A program made the translations under genes and the position numbers. From positions 372,001 through 436,000 of the forward strand of contig CP061031.1 of the NCBI GenBank assembly GCA_014490595.1: a stretch of DNA of 64,000 bases, read 5' to 3'. Origin of the DNA: Corynebacterium wankanglinii. GTDB lineage: Bacteria; Actinomycetota; Actinomycetes; Mycobacteriales; Mycobacteriaceae. Below, in pieces: positions 18,208 through 27,988 of the stretch; position 1 is the first letter of the stretch, and the number at the start of each line of letters is the position of its first letter. The notes beneath the pieces are model-generated. The model saw only the letters and a list, made by a program, of their open reading frames with translations, searched no databases and was not told the DNA's origin.

Positions 18208-18780
18208 ATGCGCAAGCTCATCGCCGCACCGCTTTGCGCGGTCGCGCTCACACTGGCTGCCTGCTCCGGCTCGGACAGCGGCGGCAACTTCGCGTTCCAC
18301 TCCCCGGGCGGGCAGACGGAGATCTTCTACGACGAGGCGGACCGCAAGCCGCTGGCCGGTTTTGAGGGAGAATCCCTCATGCGCGAGGGCGAGACGATCA
18401 GGTTGAGCGACTTCGACGGCCAGGTTGTGGTGCTTAACGCCTGGGGCCAGTGGTGCGCGCCGTGCCGCGCGGAGGTGGACGACTTGGAGGAGATCCACCA
18501 GCACCTGCAGGCCCAAAACACCGGTACCGTGCTGGGCATCAACGTGCGCGACCCCAACCCGCAGATCGCGCGCGATTTCCTCACGGACAACGGGGTGACC
18601 TACCCCTCCATCTACGACCCGCCGTTTAAGACGGCGGCGCAGCTCGGCGGCGTGCCCAGCTCTGTGATCCCCACGACCATCGTGCTGGATAGGCAGCACC
18701 GCCCGGCTGCGGTGTTCCTGCGGGCGGTGACCGCGCAGGAAATCATCGATGTGACCGACCGGTTGGCTGGGGAGGCGTAG
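18208..18780 (+). CDS. resA: Thiol-disulfide lipoprotein, ResA/TlpA type
   Basis: A 190-residue membrane-anchored thioredoxin-like protein. The lipoprotein signal ends in LTLAACSG (lipid Cys near residue 18). The redox motif is WCAPC in NAWGQWCAPCRAE, and the cis-Pro is in VIPTTIVLD. It most likely reduces the CXXCH cysteines of apocytochrome c on the outer face of the membrane, receiving electrons from CcdA encoded directly downstream. ATG 18208 has AGAAGG upstream. Confidence 0.9.
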   Translation: MRKLIAAPLCAVALTLAACSGSDSGGNFAFHSPGGQTEIFYDEADRKPLAGFEGESLMREGETIRLSDFDGQVVVLNAWGQWCAPCRAEVDDLEEIHQHLQAQNTGTVLGINVRDPNPQIARDFLTDNGVTYPSIYDPPFKTAAQLGGVPSSVIPTTIVLDRQHRPAAVFLRAVTAQEIIDVTDRLAGEA

Positions 18781-19554
18781 GTGGGGTTTGCAGACCTTGC
18801 TGCGGACGGCCCGCTGCTGCTCGGCCTGCTCGCGGCCGCGCTGGCGGGGCTGGTGTCGTTCGCGTCGCCGTGCGTGATCCCGCTGGTGCCGGGCTACATT
18901 TCCTACCTCACCGGCGTGGTGGGCGGTGAGATGACGCTGGATGAGCGCGGCGCGCGGGTGTCGCGCAAGCACTGGGCGGTCGCCGGCGCTGCGGCCCTGT
19001 TCATTGCGGGATTTACGGTGGTGTTCCTCCTAGCCACCGTCACCGTCTTCGGCGCGGTGAGCGCGATTGCGCTCAACGCCGACACGCTCATGCGCATCGG
19101 CGGGGTGGTCACCATCCTCATGGGGGTGGTGTTCATGGGGGCGGTTCCGGCCCTGCAAAAAGACACTCGTTTCCAGCCGAAGAAGTGGACGACCATCCTC
19201 GGCGCGCCCCTGCTCGGCGGCGTGTTCGCCCTCGGGTGGACGCCGTGTTTGGGGCCTACGCTGGCCTCCATTATCTCGGTCTCTGTGGGCACCCAGGGGT
19301 TGACCGCCGCCCGCGGCGTCCTGCTGGTCATCGCCTATTGCCTGGGGCTCGGCCTGCCGTTTCTACTGGTGGCGCTGGGGTCCTCGGCGGCAGTGCGGGG
19401 GATCGACGTGCTGCGCCGTCACTCCCGCGCCATCCAGATCGCCGGCGGCGTGGCCATGATCGTCGTGGGTTTGATGCTGCTCACCGGCGCGTGGAACGGC
19501 TTCATCGGATGGACCCGCCAGCTCGTTTTCGGATTTGGAGGGACGATCATCTAA
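18781..19554 (+). CDS. ccdA: Cytochrome c biogenesis protein CcdA
   Basis: A 257-residue protein with six hydrophobic spans. The two redox cysteines are in FASPCVIPLVPGY (TM1) and GWTPCLGPTL (TM4). CcdA moves reducing equivalents from cytoplasmic thioredoxin across the membrane to ResA-type proteins. It starts with GTG immediately after the resA stop. It is part of the resA-ccdA-resB-ccsB system II cluster. Confidence 0.93.
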   Translation: MGFADLAADGPLLLGLLAAALAGLVSFASPCVIPLVPGYISYLTGVVGGEMTLDERGARVSRKHWAVAGAAALFIAGFTVVFLLATVTVFGAVSAIALNADTLMRIGGVVTILMGVVFMGAVPALQKDTRFQPKKWTTILGAPLLGGVFALGWTPCLGPTLASIISVSVGTQGLTAARGVLLVIAYCLGLGLPFLLVALGSSAAVRGIDVLRRHSRAIQIAGGVAMIVVGLMLLTGAWNGFIGWTRQLVFGFGGTII

Positions 19555-21207
19555 ATGGGCACCGCACTGACGTGGCTGAAAAAGGCGTGGCACTGGCTCA
19601 CCAGCATGCGCACCGCGCTCATGCTGCTGTTTTTGCTGGCGCTCGCCGCCATCCCCGGGGCACTGTTGCCGCAGCGCACCGTCTCTTCGTCCCTGGTGGA
19701 CGACTACCTCAAGGCCAACCCCACCACCGGCCCGATCTACGACAGGCTGCAGCTTTTCGACGTCTTCCAGTCCACCTGGTTCCTGGCGATTGTCATGTTG
19801 CTGATGATCTCGCTGGTCGGCTGCATCATCCCGCGCTCCATCGACCACTGGCGCGCCTACAACGCCAAGCCCACCCGCGCGCCGAAATACCTGGGCCGCA
19901 TGCCGCACTACGTGGAGGGAACGGTTGAAGGGGCGCCCGAGGACGTCGAGAGGCAGGTGCGCTCGCAGCTGAAACGCTGGCACATCGCCGCCTACCAGCC
20001 GGACGAAGACCGCGCCGGCGTGTTCTCCATCTCGGCGGAGCGCGGCTACACGCGCGAGCTGATGAACCTGATCTTCCACGTGGGCATCGTGGCCATGATC
20101 CTCACCTTCGTGGCCGGGCGCATGGTGTCCTATGAGGGCCAGGTGATCGTGGTGACCAACTCCGAGGCGGAATCCGCGGTGCCGGTGCAGCAGTCGCGGG
20201 TGTTCTGCAACACTAGCCCCGCAAACTTCGACGTCTTCCGCGCGGGCCCGCTTTTCGACGGCACCGGCCTGACCCCGTTCTGCTTCGAATCCCAGAACTT
20301 CCGAGCCACCTACCTCAACAACGGGCAGGCCAACGGGTTCTCCTCCGACATCACCTACACGGGCGACCTCAGCGTGCCGCAGGAGCAGTGGGAGCCGACG
20401 ACCCTTGCGGTGAACCACCCGCTGCGCGTGAACGGCGACCGCATCTACCTGCAGGGCCACGGGTTCGCCCCGCAGGTGACCATCACGTGGCCGAACGGGG
20501 AGACCCGCACGCAGATGGTGCAGTTTAGGCCGACAGACGTGTTCACGTTCCTGTCCTCCGGCGTGATGCGCTTCGACCCGCCGGCCGGCATGTACCCGGA
20601 CCTGGAAGAGCGGCGCAAGCACCAGATCGCCGTGGTTGGCAACTTCGCGCCTACCGCCCGCTGGGCCGGGCCGAACGGCGACCAGCTGCAGTCCGCGTTC
20701 CCCTCCATGGACGATCCGGCGGTATCGGTGGACGTCTACGTCGGCGACGCGGGCCTGGACACTGGCCGCCCGCAAAACGTCTTCGTGCTCGACCAGTCCC
20801 TCGTCGCTGACGGCCGGTTGGAAAAGGTGCAGCGCGTCCAGCTCACACCGGGCGAGGAAACCACCGTGGACACCGATGACGGAGAGGTGCGCGTGCGCTT
20901 CGACGGCGCCGCTGAGTACGCCAACTACCAGATCTCCCGCGACCCCACCCAGGTGCTGGCCCTGGTCTCCACCGCGGTCATGCTCGCCGCGCTGGCCGGT
21001 TCCCTGGCCATCAAGCGCCGCCGCATCTGGGTGCGGATCCGCCCCTCGGATTCGCCGGGCGCGACCCACGTTGAGATCGCCGGCCTGGCCCGGACGGACC
21101 GCGCCGGGTGGGGCCGCGAGTTCCACGAAATCTCTGGGGCGATCCTGGGCACCGAGCACCCCGACGAGGACGTCAGCGAGGGGGAGTTCAACCCCTATGA
21201 CCTTTGA
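19555..21207 (+). CDS. resB: Cytochrome c biogenesis protein ResB (Ccs1)
   Basis: A 550-residue ResB/Ccs1 protein. Membrane spans lie near residues 20-38, 75-95, 165-185 and 465-485. A large extracytoplasmic domain lies between the third and fourth. ResB with CcsB forms the system II cytochrome c synthase that exports heme and ligates it. The start ATG follows the ccdA stop by 0 bp. The C-terminus is an acidic cytoplasmic tail. An internal LNNGQ and PNGETRTQ region is typical of actinobacterial members. Confidence 0.92.
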   Translation: MGTALTWLKKAWHWLTSMRTALMLLFLLALAAIPGALLPQRTVSSSLVDDYLKANPTTGPIYDRLQLFDVFQSTWFLAIVMLLMISLVGCIIPRSIDHWRAYNAKPTRAPKYLGRMPHYVEGTVEGAPEDVERQVRSQLKRWHIAAYQPDEDRAGVFSISAERGYTRELMNLIFHVGIVAMILTFVAGRMVSYEGQVIVVTNSEAESAVPVQQSRVFCNTSPANFDVFRAGPLFDGTGLTPFCFESQNFRATYLNNGQANGFSSDITYTGDLSVPQEQWEPTTLAVNHPLRVNGDRIYLQGHGFAPQVTITWPNGETRTQMVQFRPTDVFTFLSSGVMRFDPPAGMYPDLEERRKHQIAVVGNFAPTARWAGPNGDQLQSAFPSMDDPAVSVDVYVGDAGLDTGRPQNVFVLDQSLVADGRLEKVQRVQLTPGEETTVDTDDGEVRVRFDGAAEYANYQISRDPTQVLALVSTAVMLAALAGSLAIKRRRIWVRIRPSDSPGATHVEIAGLARTDRAGWGREFHEISGAILGTEHPDEDVSEGEFNPYDL

Positions 21208-21225
21208 GGACGCCTGCTAGTGGAG

Positions 21226-21231
21226 TAGGTT
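21226..21231 (+). promoter_or_regulatory. -10-like box before ccsB
   Basis: TAGGTT, 7 nt before the ccsB ATG at 21239. It suggests a separate leaderless transcript in addition to read-through from resB. Confidence 0.35.
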
Positions 21232-21238
21232 AAGGGCC

Positions 21239-22228
21239 ATGCTTGTCGACACCACCATGGCGGAGCTGTCCGACCTCACCTTCCGCACCGCATTCATCGT
21301 CTACATCGTGGCGCTGATCATGGCGTTTATCTACTACGGCCGCGTCAACAGCGTCATCGAGGCGCGCCGGGAGGCACTGGCCGAGCAGAAGGTGCTCGTG
21401 GGTGCTGGGGGGCCGGAGGTCGTCGAGAAGCAGACGCCCGAGAGCACCGAGTTCGACGCAAAGGTCGCCAACGCCCGCAAGTGGGCCGGCATGACGCAGG
21501 CGCTCGTCTGGGTGGGAGTTGCGCTGCACCTGGTGGCCTTTGTCACCCGCGGGCTGGCTGCGAAGCGTTTTCCGCTGGGCAACCTGTACGAGTACATCCT
21601 GTTCATGACGGCGGTGATCATGGTCGTTGCCGCCGTGGTGGTGCAGCGCAAGGGCTGGTACACCGTGTGGCCGTGGCTGCTGTTTCCCATGGTCATCGCC
21701 ATGTTTTTGAACTCCACAGTGTTCCACATGCAGGCCGCCCCGGTGGTGCCGGCGCTGCAGTCCTACTGGCTGCCGGTGCACGTGTCGTCGGTGTCCATCG
21801 GTGCGTCTGTTGGCTTGGTGTCCGGCGTTTTCGCCCTGCTGTACCTGCTGCGCATGTGGCAGCCGCGCGGTGAGGAGCACGGTGTCTTGGGCGCGATTGC
21901 CCGCCCGCTGCCGGACGCGAAGACTCTGGACCAGATCGCGTACAAAACTGCGGTGGTGACCCTGCCGCTGTTCGGCATCGGTATCGTCTTCGGCGCGATC
22001 TGGGCTGAGGTTGCCTGGGGCCGCTTCTGGGGCTGGGATGCCAAGGAGACGGTGTCCATGATCACCTGGATCCTCTACGCCGCCTACCTCCACGCGCGCG
22101 CGACGGCCGGCTGGAAGTCCAACGCCGCAGCCTGGATCAACGTCTTCGCCATGGCCATGACGATCTTCAACATGACCTACGTGAACACCGTCATCGCCGG
22201 CCTGCACTCCTACGCGGGGCTGAATTAG
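21239..22228 (+). CDS. ccsB: Cytochrome c heme-lyase subunit CcsB/CcsA (ResC)
   Basis: A 329-residue polytopic heme-handling protein. The tryptophan-rich WWD-type motif WGRFWGWDAKE binds heme at the outer face. Conserved histidines lie in VFHMQAAP, in LPVHVSS and near YLHARATAGW. About eight membrane spans are visible. With ResB it makes the system II holocytochrome c synthase. The final base of its stop is the first base of the galE GTG. Confidence 0.93.
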   Translation: MLVDTTMAELSDLTFRTAFIVYIVALIMAFIYYGRVNSVIEARREALAEQKVLVGAGGPEVVEKQTPESTEFDAKVANARKWAGMTQALVWVGVALHLVAFVTRGLAAKRFPLGNLYEYILFMTAVIMVVAAVVVQRKGWYTVWPWLLFPMVIAMFLNSTVFHMQAAPVVPALQSYWLPVHVSSVSIGASVGLVSGVFALLYLLRMWQPRGEEHGVLGAIARPLPDAKTLDQIAYKTAVVTLPLFGIGIVFGAIWAEVAWGRFWGWDAKETVSMITWILYAAYLHARATAGWKSNAAAWINVFAMAMTIFNMTYVNTVIAGLHSYAGLN

Positions 22229-23228
22229 TGAAGGTGCTCATTACCGGCGCGCCGGGTACATCGGGTCCACCATCGCGTCGTGCTGCTCCGACGCCGGGAT
22301 CACGCCGGTGATCCTGGACGACTTCTCCACCGGGCTGCGCGCCTTCGGCCGGCGCTATGACTGCTACGAGGGAGACATCGCGGACGTGGCCCTGCTGGAG
22401 CGGGTGCTGGCAGACCACCCGGACATCGACGCGGTGATCCACTGCGCCGCCAAGATCGTCGTGCCCGAATCCGTGGCGCAGCCGCTGGCGTACTACGACA
22501 ACAACGTGGGCAAGGCGATCACGCTACTGCAGACCTTGGAGCGCCACGGCGTGTGCCGGTTCGTGCTGTCCTCCACCGCGTCCATGTACGAGCCGGGGCC
22601 GGACTACATGGTCGACGAGGACAGCGCCGTCAACCCGCAGAGCCCCTACGCCGCCTCGAAGTGGCTGCTTGAGCGCGTGCTTGCCGACGAAGCCGCCACC
22701 GGCCGCATGGGTGTGGTGGCGCTGCGCTACTTCAACCCCATCGGGGCGGATCCCGCGCTACGCACCGGCCTGCAACACCCGCACCCAACCCACGCGCTGG
22801 GCAAAATGATCTCCGCCCACGTCGCCGGCGAACCCTTCACGGTGACAGGCGTAGAGTGGCCCACCCGCGACGGCTCGGGCCTGCGCGACTACATCCACGT
22901 CTGGGACCTCGCCCGCGCGCACGTGGCGGTGCTCGATCGCTTCGACGCCGTGGTGTCTGGCGGCTACGAGGTGATCAACCTCGGCACCGGGCAGGGCACC
23001 ACCGTTTTCGAGCTGGCCGAGGCGTTCGGTGAGGCCACCGGCACCCCGCTGGACGTGGTCACCGGCCCTGCGCGCCCCGGCGACGTGGTCGGGTGCGCCT
23101 CCCGCACCGGCAAGGCCCAGTCCGTGCTCGGGTGGTCCGCGCAGCGATCGCTTGTCGACGGCGTCCGCGACTCCCTCGCCTGGTCCAAGAAACTGCCCGC
23201 CGTCTTGGCCGAGGAGCCCGCCCGATGA
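22228..23228 (+). CDS. galE: UDP-glucose 4-epimerase, frameshifted near the start
   Basis: About 333 residues of an SDR-family epimerase interconverting UDP-glucose and UDP-galactose. It supplies galactose for corynebacterial arabinogalactan. The start GTG 22228 reads MKVLITGA and then goes out of frame. Adding one G near 22250 restores GAAGYIGST, the NAD-binding motif. The catalytic SSTASMYEP and YAASK (YxxxK) segments are intact. It overlaps ccsB by one base. Confidence 0.88.
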
Positions 23229-23492
23229 CCAGCGCCCAGCACAAGCCCCGCAACAAGCAGGGCAAACCGCAAGCGACGACCCGGTATTAATCGCGCTGGG
23301 GGAGCAGATCGCCTCCCGGCGCCGCGCTTCTGGCCGCCTCCAACAGGACGTCGCCGACGCCGCTGGGGTCTCGCGCTCCACCCTGCACACCATCGAGCAC
23401 GGCGGCGCCGGGTGCGCTGGGAGAAAGTTGTCGCCGTGGCGGACGCGCTGGGGTTGCAGGTGGTTTTCGCCGAAAATAGGGACCATTCTTGA
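23225..23492 (+). CDS. Small XRE-family HTH regulator, frameshifted
   Basis: About 90 residues when two apparent single-base losses (near 23270 and 23410) are restored. The start ATG overlaps the galE stop (ATGA). The HTH reads QQDVADAAGVSRSTLHTIEHG, followed by VRWEKVVAVADALGLQVVF, the usual end of HipB-like/XRE proteins. No partner toxin gene is adjacent. It may control galE or unlinked genes. Confidence 0.6.
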
Positions 23493-23595
23493 CACATTCC
23501 GCGAGAATCTGTCACGCCGGCCGTAAACCCCCAGGTCGGCGAAAACGCCTTGCGGGATCTGTCAACGGGCCGGGCAGGATCACCCGCCCCGAGCC

Positions 23596-23880
23596 CTAGC
23601 CCTCGCCGCGGCGCCGCCGACGCTCCTCTTCCTCCTGGCGTTTGCGCTCCGCCTCCTCGCGCGCGCGGCGCTCTTTGAACCGGTTCTTCTCGATGTTCCA
23701 GAGGAACTCCTCATCGTCATCCGGGCCCTTGATCATAGGTTTTTGTTCCACCTGGCCGCGCTGCCCGCCCCGCAGGGAGCCGTAGCGTTCCGCGGAGCCG
23801 GGGCCGAACGCGCGCCAGAGCAGCGCGGCGGTGAGTACAACCAGTACGAGGAGTAGCAGCCTTCCCATGGTTTTAAACAT
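23596..23880 (-). CDS. Small membrane-anchored protein with charged C-terminal helix
   Basis: A 94-residue protein of unknown function. An N-terminal span (LLLLVLVVLTAALLW, residues 6-22) is followed by a Gly-rich linker and a long Glu/Arg-rich helix with coiled-coil character. ATG 23880 is the likely start; an internal ATG at 23868 is possible. It is divergent from the DUF4229 gene. Confidence 0.6.
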   Translation of the reverse strand: MFKTMGRLLLLVLVVLTAALLWRAFGPGSAERYGSLRGGQRGQVEQKPMIKGPDDDEEFLWNIEKNRFKERRAREEAERKRQEEEERRRRRGEG

Positions 23881-23894
23881 ACTTGGCCGCCGGA

Positions 23895-23900
23895 TAGGGT
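23895..23900 (+). promoter_or_regulatory. -10 box for a leaderless DUF4229 gene
   Basis: TAGGGT with an 8-nt spacer to the GTG at 23909. Confidence 0.45.
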
Positions 23901-23908
23901 AAACAACC

Positions 23909-24220
23909 GTGACTGAACAACATTCTCCGCAGGTGGACCCCGAGGCGAAATCCCGGGCGAGAAAGGCCGTGGCCATCTACGGGTTGGACCGCCTGTTGCT
24001 GTTCATCGGGCTGACCGTGGTGATCCAGCTGCTCGCCATGCTTATCGGCGCGCCGGTGCCGGTGATCATGTCGGCGCTACTGGCGCTCATCGTGGCGTTC
24101 CCGCTGTCCATGCTTATGTTTAAGCGCCACCGCCTTGAGGCCAACGCGGCTGTGGCCGAGTTGAAGGCCCAGCGCGAGGCGCGCAAGGACTGGATCCAGT
24201 CGGAGCTGGCGGAGCGCTAG
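23909..24220 (+). CDS. DUF4229 family membrane protein
   Basis: A 103-residue protein with two adjacent membrane spans (residues 28-48 and 52-70) and a charged C-terminal helix. This matches the actinobacterial DUF4229 layout. Function is unknown; family members are often found near menaquinone genes, and menA lies 4 kb away. Confidence 0.7.
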   Translation: MTEQHSPQVDPEAKSRARKAVAIYGLDRLLLFIGLTVVIQLLAMLIGAPVPVIMSALLALIVAFPLSMLMFKRHRLEANAAVAELKAQREARKDWIQSELAER

Positions 24221-24243
24221 TTCGCCTATCGACGAGCCGCAGG

Positions 24244-25004
24244 CTAGCCCCGGCCCAGCTCGTGGCTCAGCGCCTCCAGCTCGCCGCCACCGGCCATTTG
24301 GTGGGTGAGCTCCTCGAGCGTGACCTGGGCGCGGGGCGCGTCGAGCTCCTGGCGGCCGAGTTTGAGGATGGTGAAGTGATCGCCCACCAGGTAGGCGTGG
24401 TGGGGGTTGTGGGTGACTAGGACTACGGCCACGCCTTTGTCGCGGACGGCGGCGACCATGCGCAACACCGCCCCGGACTGCTTCACGCCGAGGGCCGCGG
24501 TGGGCTCGTCCAGGATGAGTACCCGGGCGCCGAAGTAGACGGCGCGCGCGATGGCGATCACCTGGCGCTGGCCGCCGGAGAGGTTGCCGGCTTCCACGTC
24601 CACGTCGGGGATGTCCACGCCCATCTCCAGCAGCTGCTCGGTGCAGATCTGCTTCATCTCCGCCTGGCGCAGCACCCCAGCGGGCCGGTGAGTTCCTGGC
24701 CGAGGAAGAAATTGCGCCAGACGCTGAGCTCATCCACGATTGCCAGGGTCTGGTGCACGGTGGCGATGCCGGCGCTGATGGCGTCGCGGGGGGAGGTGAA
24801 GGTGGACGGAACGGCGTCGATAAGCATGGTGCCTGAGGTGGGCTCGTGCAGGCCGGACAGGATCTTGATCAGGGTGGATTTGCCTGCGCCGTTGTCGCCG
24901 AGCACGCAGGTGACTTCGCCCTCGCGTACGGCGAGGTTAACCCCACGCAGGGCCTCGAAGCTGCCGTAGGACTTGGTGATGTTTTCTAGCTCGATGACAG
25001 CCAC
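24244..25004 (-). CDS. ABC importer ATP-binding protein (CUT2 sugar type), frameshifted
   Basis: About 253 residues. Walker A is GDNGAGKST, the Q-loop region is TVHQTLAIVD, the signature is LSGGQRQ, and Walker B is RVLILDEPTAALG, with the H-loop in LVTHNPHH. It carries a single nucleotide-binding domain, as in FrcA, rather than the fused pair of RbsA. The frame breaks at a GGGG run near 24675; one more G joins GQELTGPLG to VLRQAEMKQI. The GTG start at 25004 is directly next to the permease stop. Confidence 0.85.
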
Positions 25005-26045
25005 TTAGCGCCCCTTGGTGTATTTGGCGAAGGAGGTGTTGGTCAAAACCGCCACCAGCAGCGTCGCGCCGAGGAAGAACTTGAACCAGTCCGGGTTCCA
25101 GCCGGCGTAGACGATGCCCTGGTTGGTCATGCCGAAGATCAGCGCGCCGATGGCGGTGCCCACGGCGGTGCCGCGCCCGCCGGTCATTGCGCACCCGCCG
25201 ATGACGGCGGCGATGATGTAGAGGAACTCGTTGCCCACGCCCTGGCCGGCCTGGATGGAATCGAAGGCGAACAAGGTGTGCATGCCCACGAACCAGGCGG
25301 CAAAACCCACGCCCATGAACAGCAGGATCTTCACGCGTCGGACCGGAACGCCCACGGCACGCGCGGCGTCGTCGTTGCCGCCGACAGCGGTGATCCACCC
25401 GCCGAATTTCGTGCGGAAGAGCACGAACGACGCCACGGCGACGAACAGGATCCACCACAGCACCGTCACCGAGATGCGCACGCCGCCAATGTGGAAGGAG
25501 CCGGCGAATACGGCGTGGGCGGAGGGGAAGCCCTCCATGTCCGCGATGGTGGGGGTGGCCACCTGGCCGGTGACCAGCTTGGTCACGGCCAGGTTCAGGC
25601 CCTGGAGCATGAGGAAGGCGGCCAGGGTGATCAGGAAGGAATCGATGCCCGTGCGCGTGACCAAATAGCCGTTGAGGGCGCCGATGGCCAGGGAGATCCC
25701 CAGCGCCAGGAAGGCACCCACCCAGGAGTTCAAGTGCAGGTTGTAATTCAGCATCGTGGCGGCGAGGGCTGCGGTGGTCACGGCCACGCCGGACGAAAGG
25801 TCGAACTCGCCGCCGATCATGAGCAGGCCCACCGCAAGCGCGACGATGCCCAGGGTCGAGCTGGCGTACAGGGTGGTGGCCAGCGCCTCGAAGGAGCGGA
25901 ACGCCGGAGCCACAGCGAGGAAGAACACGAAGATGGCCACGAAGCCGAGCAGGCTGGCAAACTCTGGGCGCCGGATCAGCCGGGCCAGGCCGGTGCGGGT
26001 GCGCAGGCGGTCGTCCCGCAGGTCGCCCGTGTGGTCCTCGCTCAT
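25005..26045 (-). CDS. ABC importer permease (ribose/xylose type)
   Basis: A 346-residue permease of the BPD_transp_2 family with about nine to ten membrane spans. The segment AVGGNDDAARAVGVPVRRVK is the cytoplasmic coupling loop. IAAVIGGCAMTGGRGTAVGT is the conserved Gly-rich region. The ATG at 26045 overlaps the stop of the binding-protein gene. It forms one operon with the flanking genes. Confidence 0.88.
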   Translation of the reverse strand: MSEDHTGDLRDDRLRTRTGLARLIRRPEFASLLGFVAIFVFFLAVAPAFRSFEALATTLYASSTLGIVALAVGLLMIGGEFDLSSGVAVTTAALAATMLNYNLHLNSWVGAFLALGISLAIGALNGYLVTRTGIDSFLITLAAFLMLQGLNLAVTKLVTGQVATPTIADMEGFPSAHAVFAGSFHIGGVRISVTVLWWILFVAVASFVLFRTKFGGWITAVGGNDDAARAVGVPVRRVKILLFMGVGFAAWFVGMHTLFAFDSIQAGQGVGNEFLYIIAAVIGGCAMTGGRGTAVGTAIGALIFGMTNQGIVYAGWNPDWFKFFLGATLLVAVLTNTSFAKYTKGR

Positions 26046-27034
26046 CGCATTCCCGCCTTCGCCGCCTCTTCGATGGTGTCTACGTTGCCCTGGTCCACGA
26101 AGGACGGCCCCGTGTACACCGGCCGCCCGCCACCGAGCGTGCCGCCGTTACGTTTTGCAATCCACAGAGAATCTACCGCCAAGTAGCCCTGCAAGTACGG
26201 TTGCTGGTCCACGGCCCACGCCACGCGCCCGTCTTTGATGGCGCCGACCAGCTCCGCGTTGGTGTCGAAGGTGGCCACCTCGGCGGCGGCGCCGGACTGG
26301 TCCACCGACTCGGCCGCCCGCATGGCCACCGGGGCCTGGAGGGCGAAGATGGTGTCGAAGCTCTTGTCCTGCGTGAGCTTCGAGGTGATGGTGGACTGCA
26401 CGGCGGTGAGGTCCTGGCCGTTCACGTACAGCAGCTCAACGGTGCCACCGCCCAGGCCCTCTCGGATACCGTTGCAGCGCGCCTCCTGCGAGGTGTTGCC
26501 CTGCTCGTGGATTACGCACAGGACCTTCTTTTTCCCCTCCTCCTGCAGCCGCTCGCCCGCAGCGCGGCCGGCGACGGTCTCGTCCTGGCCGAAGAAGCCG
26601 GTCAGCCCGTAGTCCTGGTACACGTCCATTCCGGCGTTGAGTCCCACCACGGGGATCCCGCGCTCGACGGCGTCGCGCGCGGCCGGGCCGATCGCCTCGG
26701 CGTTGGGGAGGGTGACGGCGATGCCATCCACTCCGGCGTCTATGGCCGAGCGCACGAAGTTGGCCTGGTTCGGGGCCTGCGGGTCGGAGGAGTAGCGCAG
26801 CTCGATGTTGTCTTTCTTCGCCGCGTCTTCCGCGCCCTTGCGCACGAGGTCCCAATACGTGTCGCCGGGCGCGCCGTGGGTGACCATGGCGACCACGTAG
26901 CGTGGGGTGTCCACGCCGCCCGCGGTGGCGCCGCTATCTTCAGCGCGGGGTGCGCCGCCTGTCGACGAGCATCCGCCCAACACCGCCGCCACCGCCAGTA
27001 GGGCGGCTGCCACTGATTTCCGTGCCTTCCTCAT
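26042..27034 (-). CDS. Sugar-binding lipoprotein of the ABC importer
   Basis: A 330-residue Peripla_BP_4 protein. The lipobox is AVLGGCSS (Cys near residue 22). The ligand-binding segments YSSDPQAPNQANFVRSAID and VTLPNAEAIGPAA match the ribose/xylose-binding cluster. The ATG at 27034 begins the basic signal sequence MRKARKS. It is the first gene of the three-gene operon. The exact sugar cannot be told. Confidence 0.87.
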   Translation of the reverse strand: MRKARKSVAAALLAVAAVLGGCSSTGGAPRAEDSGATAGGVDTPRYVVAMVTHGAPGDTYWDLVRKGAEDAAKKDNIELRYSSDPQAPNQANFVRSAIDAGVDGIAVTLPNAEAIGPAARDAVERGIPVVGLNAGMDVYQDYGLTGFFGQDETVAGRAAGERLQEEGKKKVLCVIHEQGNTSQEARCNGIREGLGGGTVELLYVNGQDLTAVQSTITSKLTQDKSFDTIFALQAPVAMRAAESVDQSGAAAEVATFDTNAELVGAIKDGRVAWAVDQQPYLQGYLAVDSLWIAKRNGGTLGGGRPVYTGPSFVDQGNVDTIEEAAKAGMR

Positions 27035-27075
27035 TGCAAAAGTGTGAACCACTGCACTCGGGTGCGTCAAGCGGA

Positions 27076-27978
27076 CTAGAACACCCCGGCGATGAGCAGC
27101 ATCGCGGGCAGCGCCAGGAACGTGGTGAGAAAGACGGTATCGCGGCAGATCACCTCACCCGAGCGGTACGTGGCGGCGTAGTTGTAGACGTTTTGCGCAG
27201 TGGGCAGCGCACACAGGATCAACGCGGCGTACATCTCTTCCGGCCCAAGGTGCAGAAGCTCTGCGACGATCCACGCCACGGCCGGCATCCCCACCAGCTT
27301 CAAGCCGGTGGCCGTGAGGGTGGGGCCGCGGTGGCTTTGCAGCACCTTCTCGCCGGTCAGCGACGCGCCGAAGCTCATCAGGATCAGCGGGATGGATGCC
27401 CCGCCCAGGATCTTCAGCGGCGCGAGCACCGGCTCCGGCACCGTCCACGAGGCGACGGACACTGCGAAGCCGGCGAACGCCGCCACGACCACCGGGGCGG
27501 TCAGGCCCGCGATGACGGATTTGCCCACGCCTTTGGCGCCGCGGTCCAACCCGGCGATGACGATGGGGGAGAGCACCGCCATCTGCAGCACGAGGGCGGG
27601 CACGACATAGGTCGGGTCGCCGAGCACGTAGGTGGCGATGGGCAGGCCGATGTTGACGGAGTTGTAGTAGCTGGCAGACGCCGCCCCCGCCATGGTCTCC
27701 GCGGCGTCCTGGCGGAAGAATATTGCGCTCAAACCCCAGTAGATGAGCATGGTCGCCACCGTGGCGACGGCGATGACGAGGATGACGGGGGAGAAGAAGG
27801 CGTCGGTGTCGGCCACCGCCACCGAGGAGAAGATCAGCGCCGGGGTGGCCACGTGGAACGCGATGCGGTTGAGCTGCAGGCGCTGCTCGCCCGGCCCGAT
27901 GACGCCCTTGTGGGCCAGCCACCACCCCGCCGCGATGACGGTGAAGATGATGGCGAAACCGGTAAGGACGTCGAGCAT
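27076..27978 (-). CDS. AEC-family transporter
   Basis: A 300-residue auxin-efflux-carrier-like transporter with about ten membrane spans in two halves. The conserved Asn/Gly segment is YYNSVNIGLPIATYVLG, and the second-half segment is ALPTAQNVYNYA. Bacterial members export or import organic acids such as malate. TAAACT lies 7 nt before the ATG at 27978 (27986-27991), so a leaderless transcript is likely. Confidence 0.83.
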   Translation of the reverse strand: MLDVLTGFAIIFTVIAAGWWLAHKGVIGPGEQRLQLNRIAFHVATPALIFSSVAVADTDAFFSPVILVIAVATVATMLIYWGLSAIFFRQDAAETMAGAASASYYNSVNIGLPIATYVLGDPTYVVPALVLQMAVLSPIVIAGLDRGAKGVGKSVIAGLTAPVVVAAFAGFAVSVASWTVPEPVLAPLKILGGASIPLILMSFGASLTGEKVLQSHRGPTLTATGLKLVGMPAVAWIVAELLHLGPEEMYAALILCALPTAQNVYNYAATYRSGEVICRDTVFLTTFLALPAMLLIAGVF

Positions 27979-27988
27979 GCGGCTGAGT

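Noticed and set aside
19363..21159. A 598-codon open frame on the minus strand opposite resB
   Set aside because: It is an antisense shadow of a high-GC gene; the product is rich in Arg, His, Gly and Ala and has no domain, while resB on the plus strand is a full family match.
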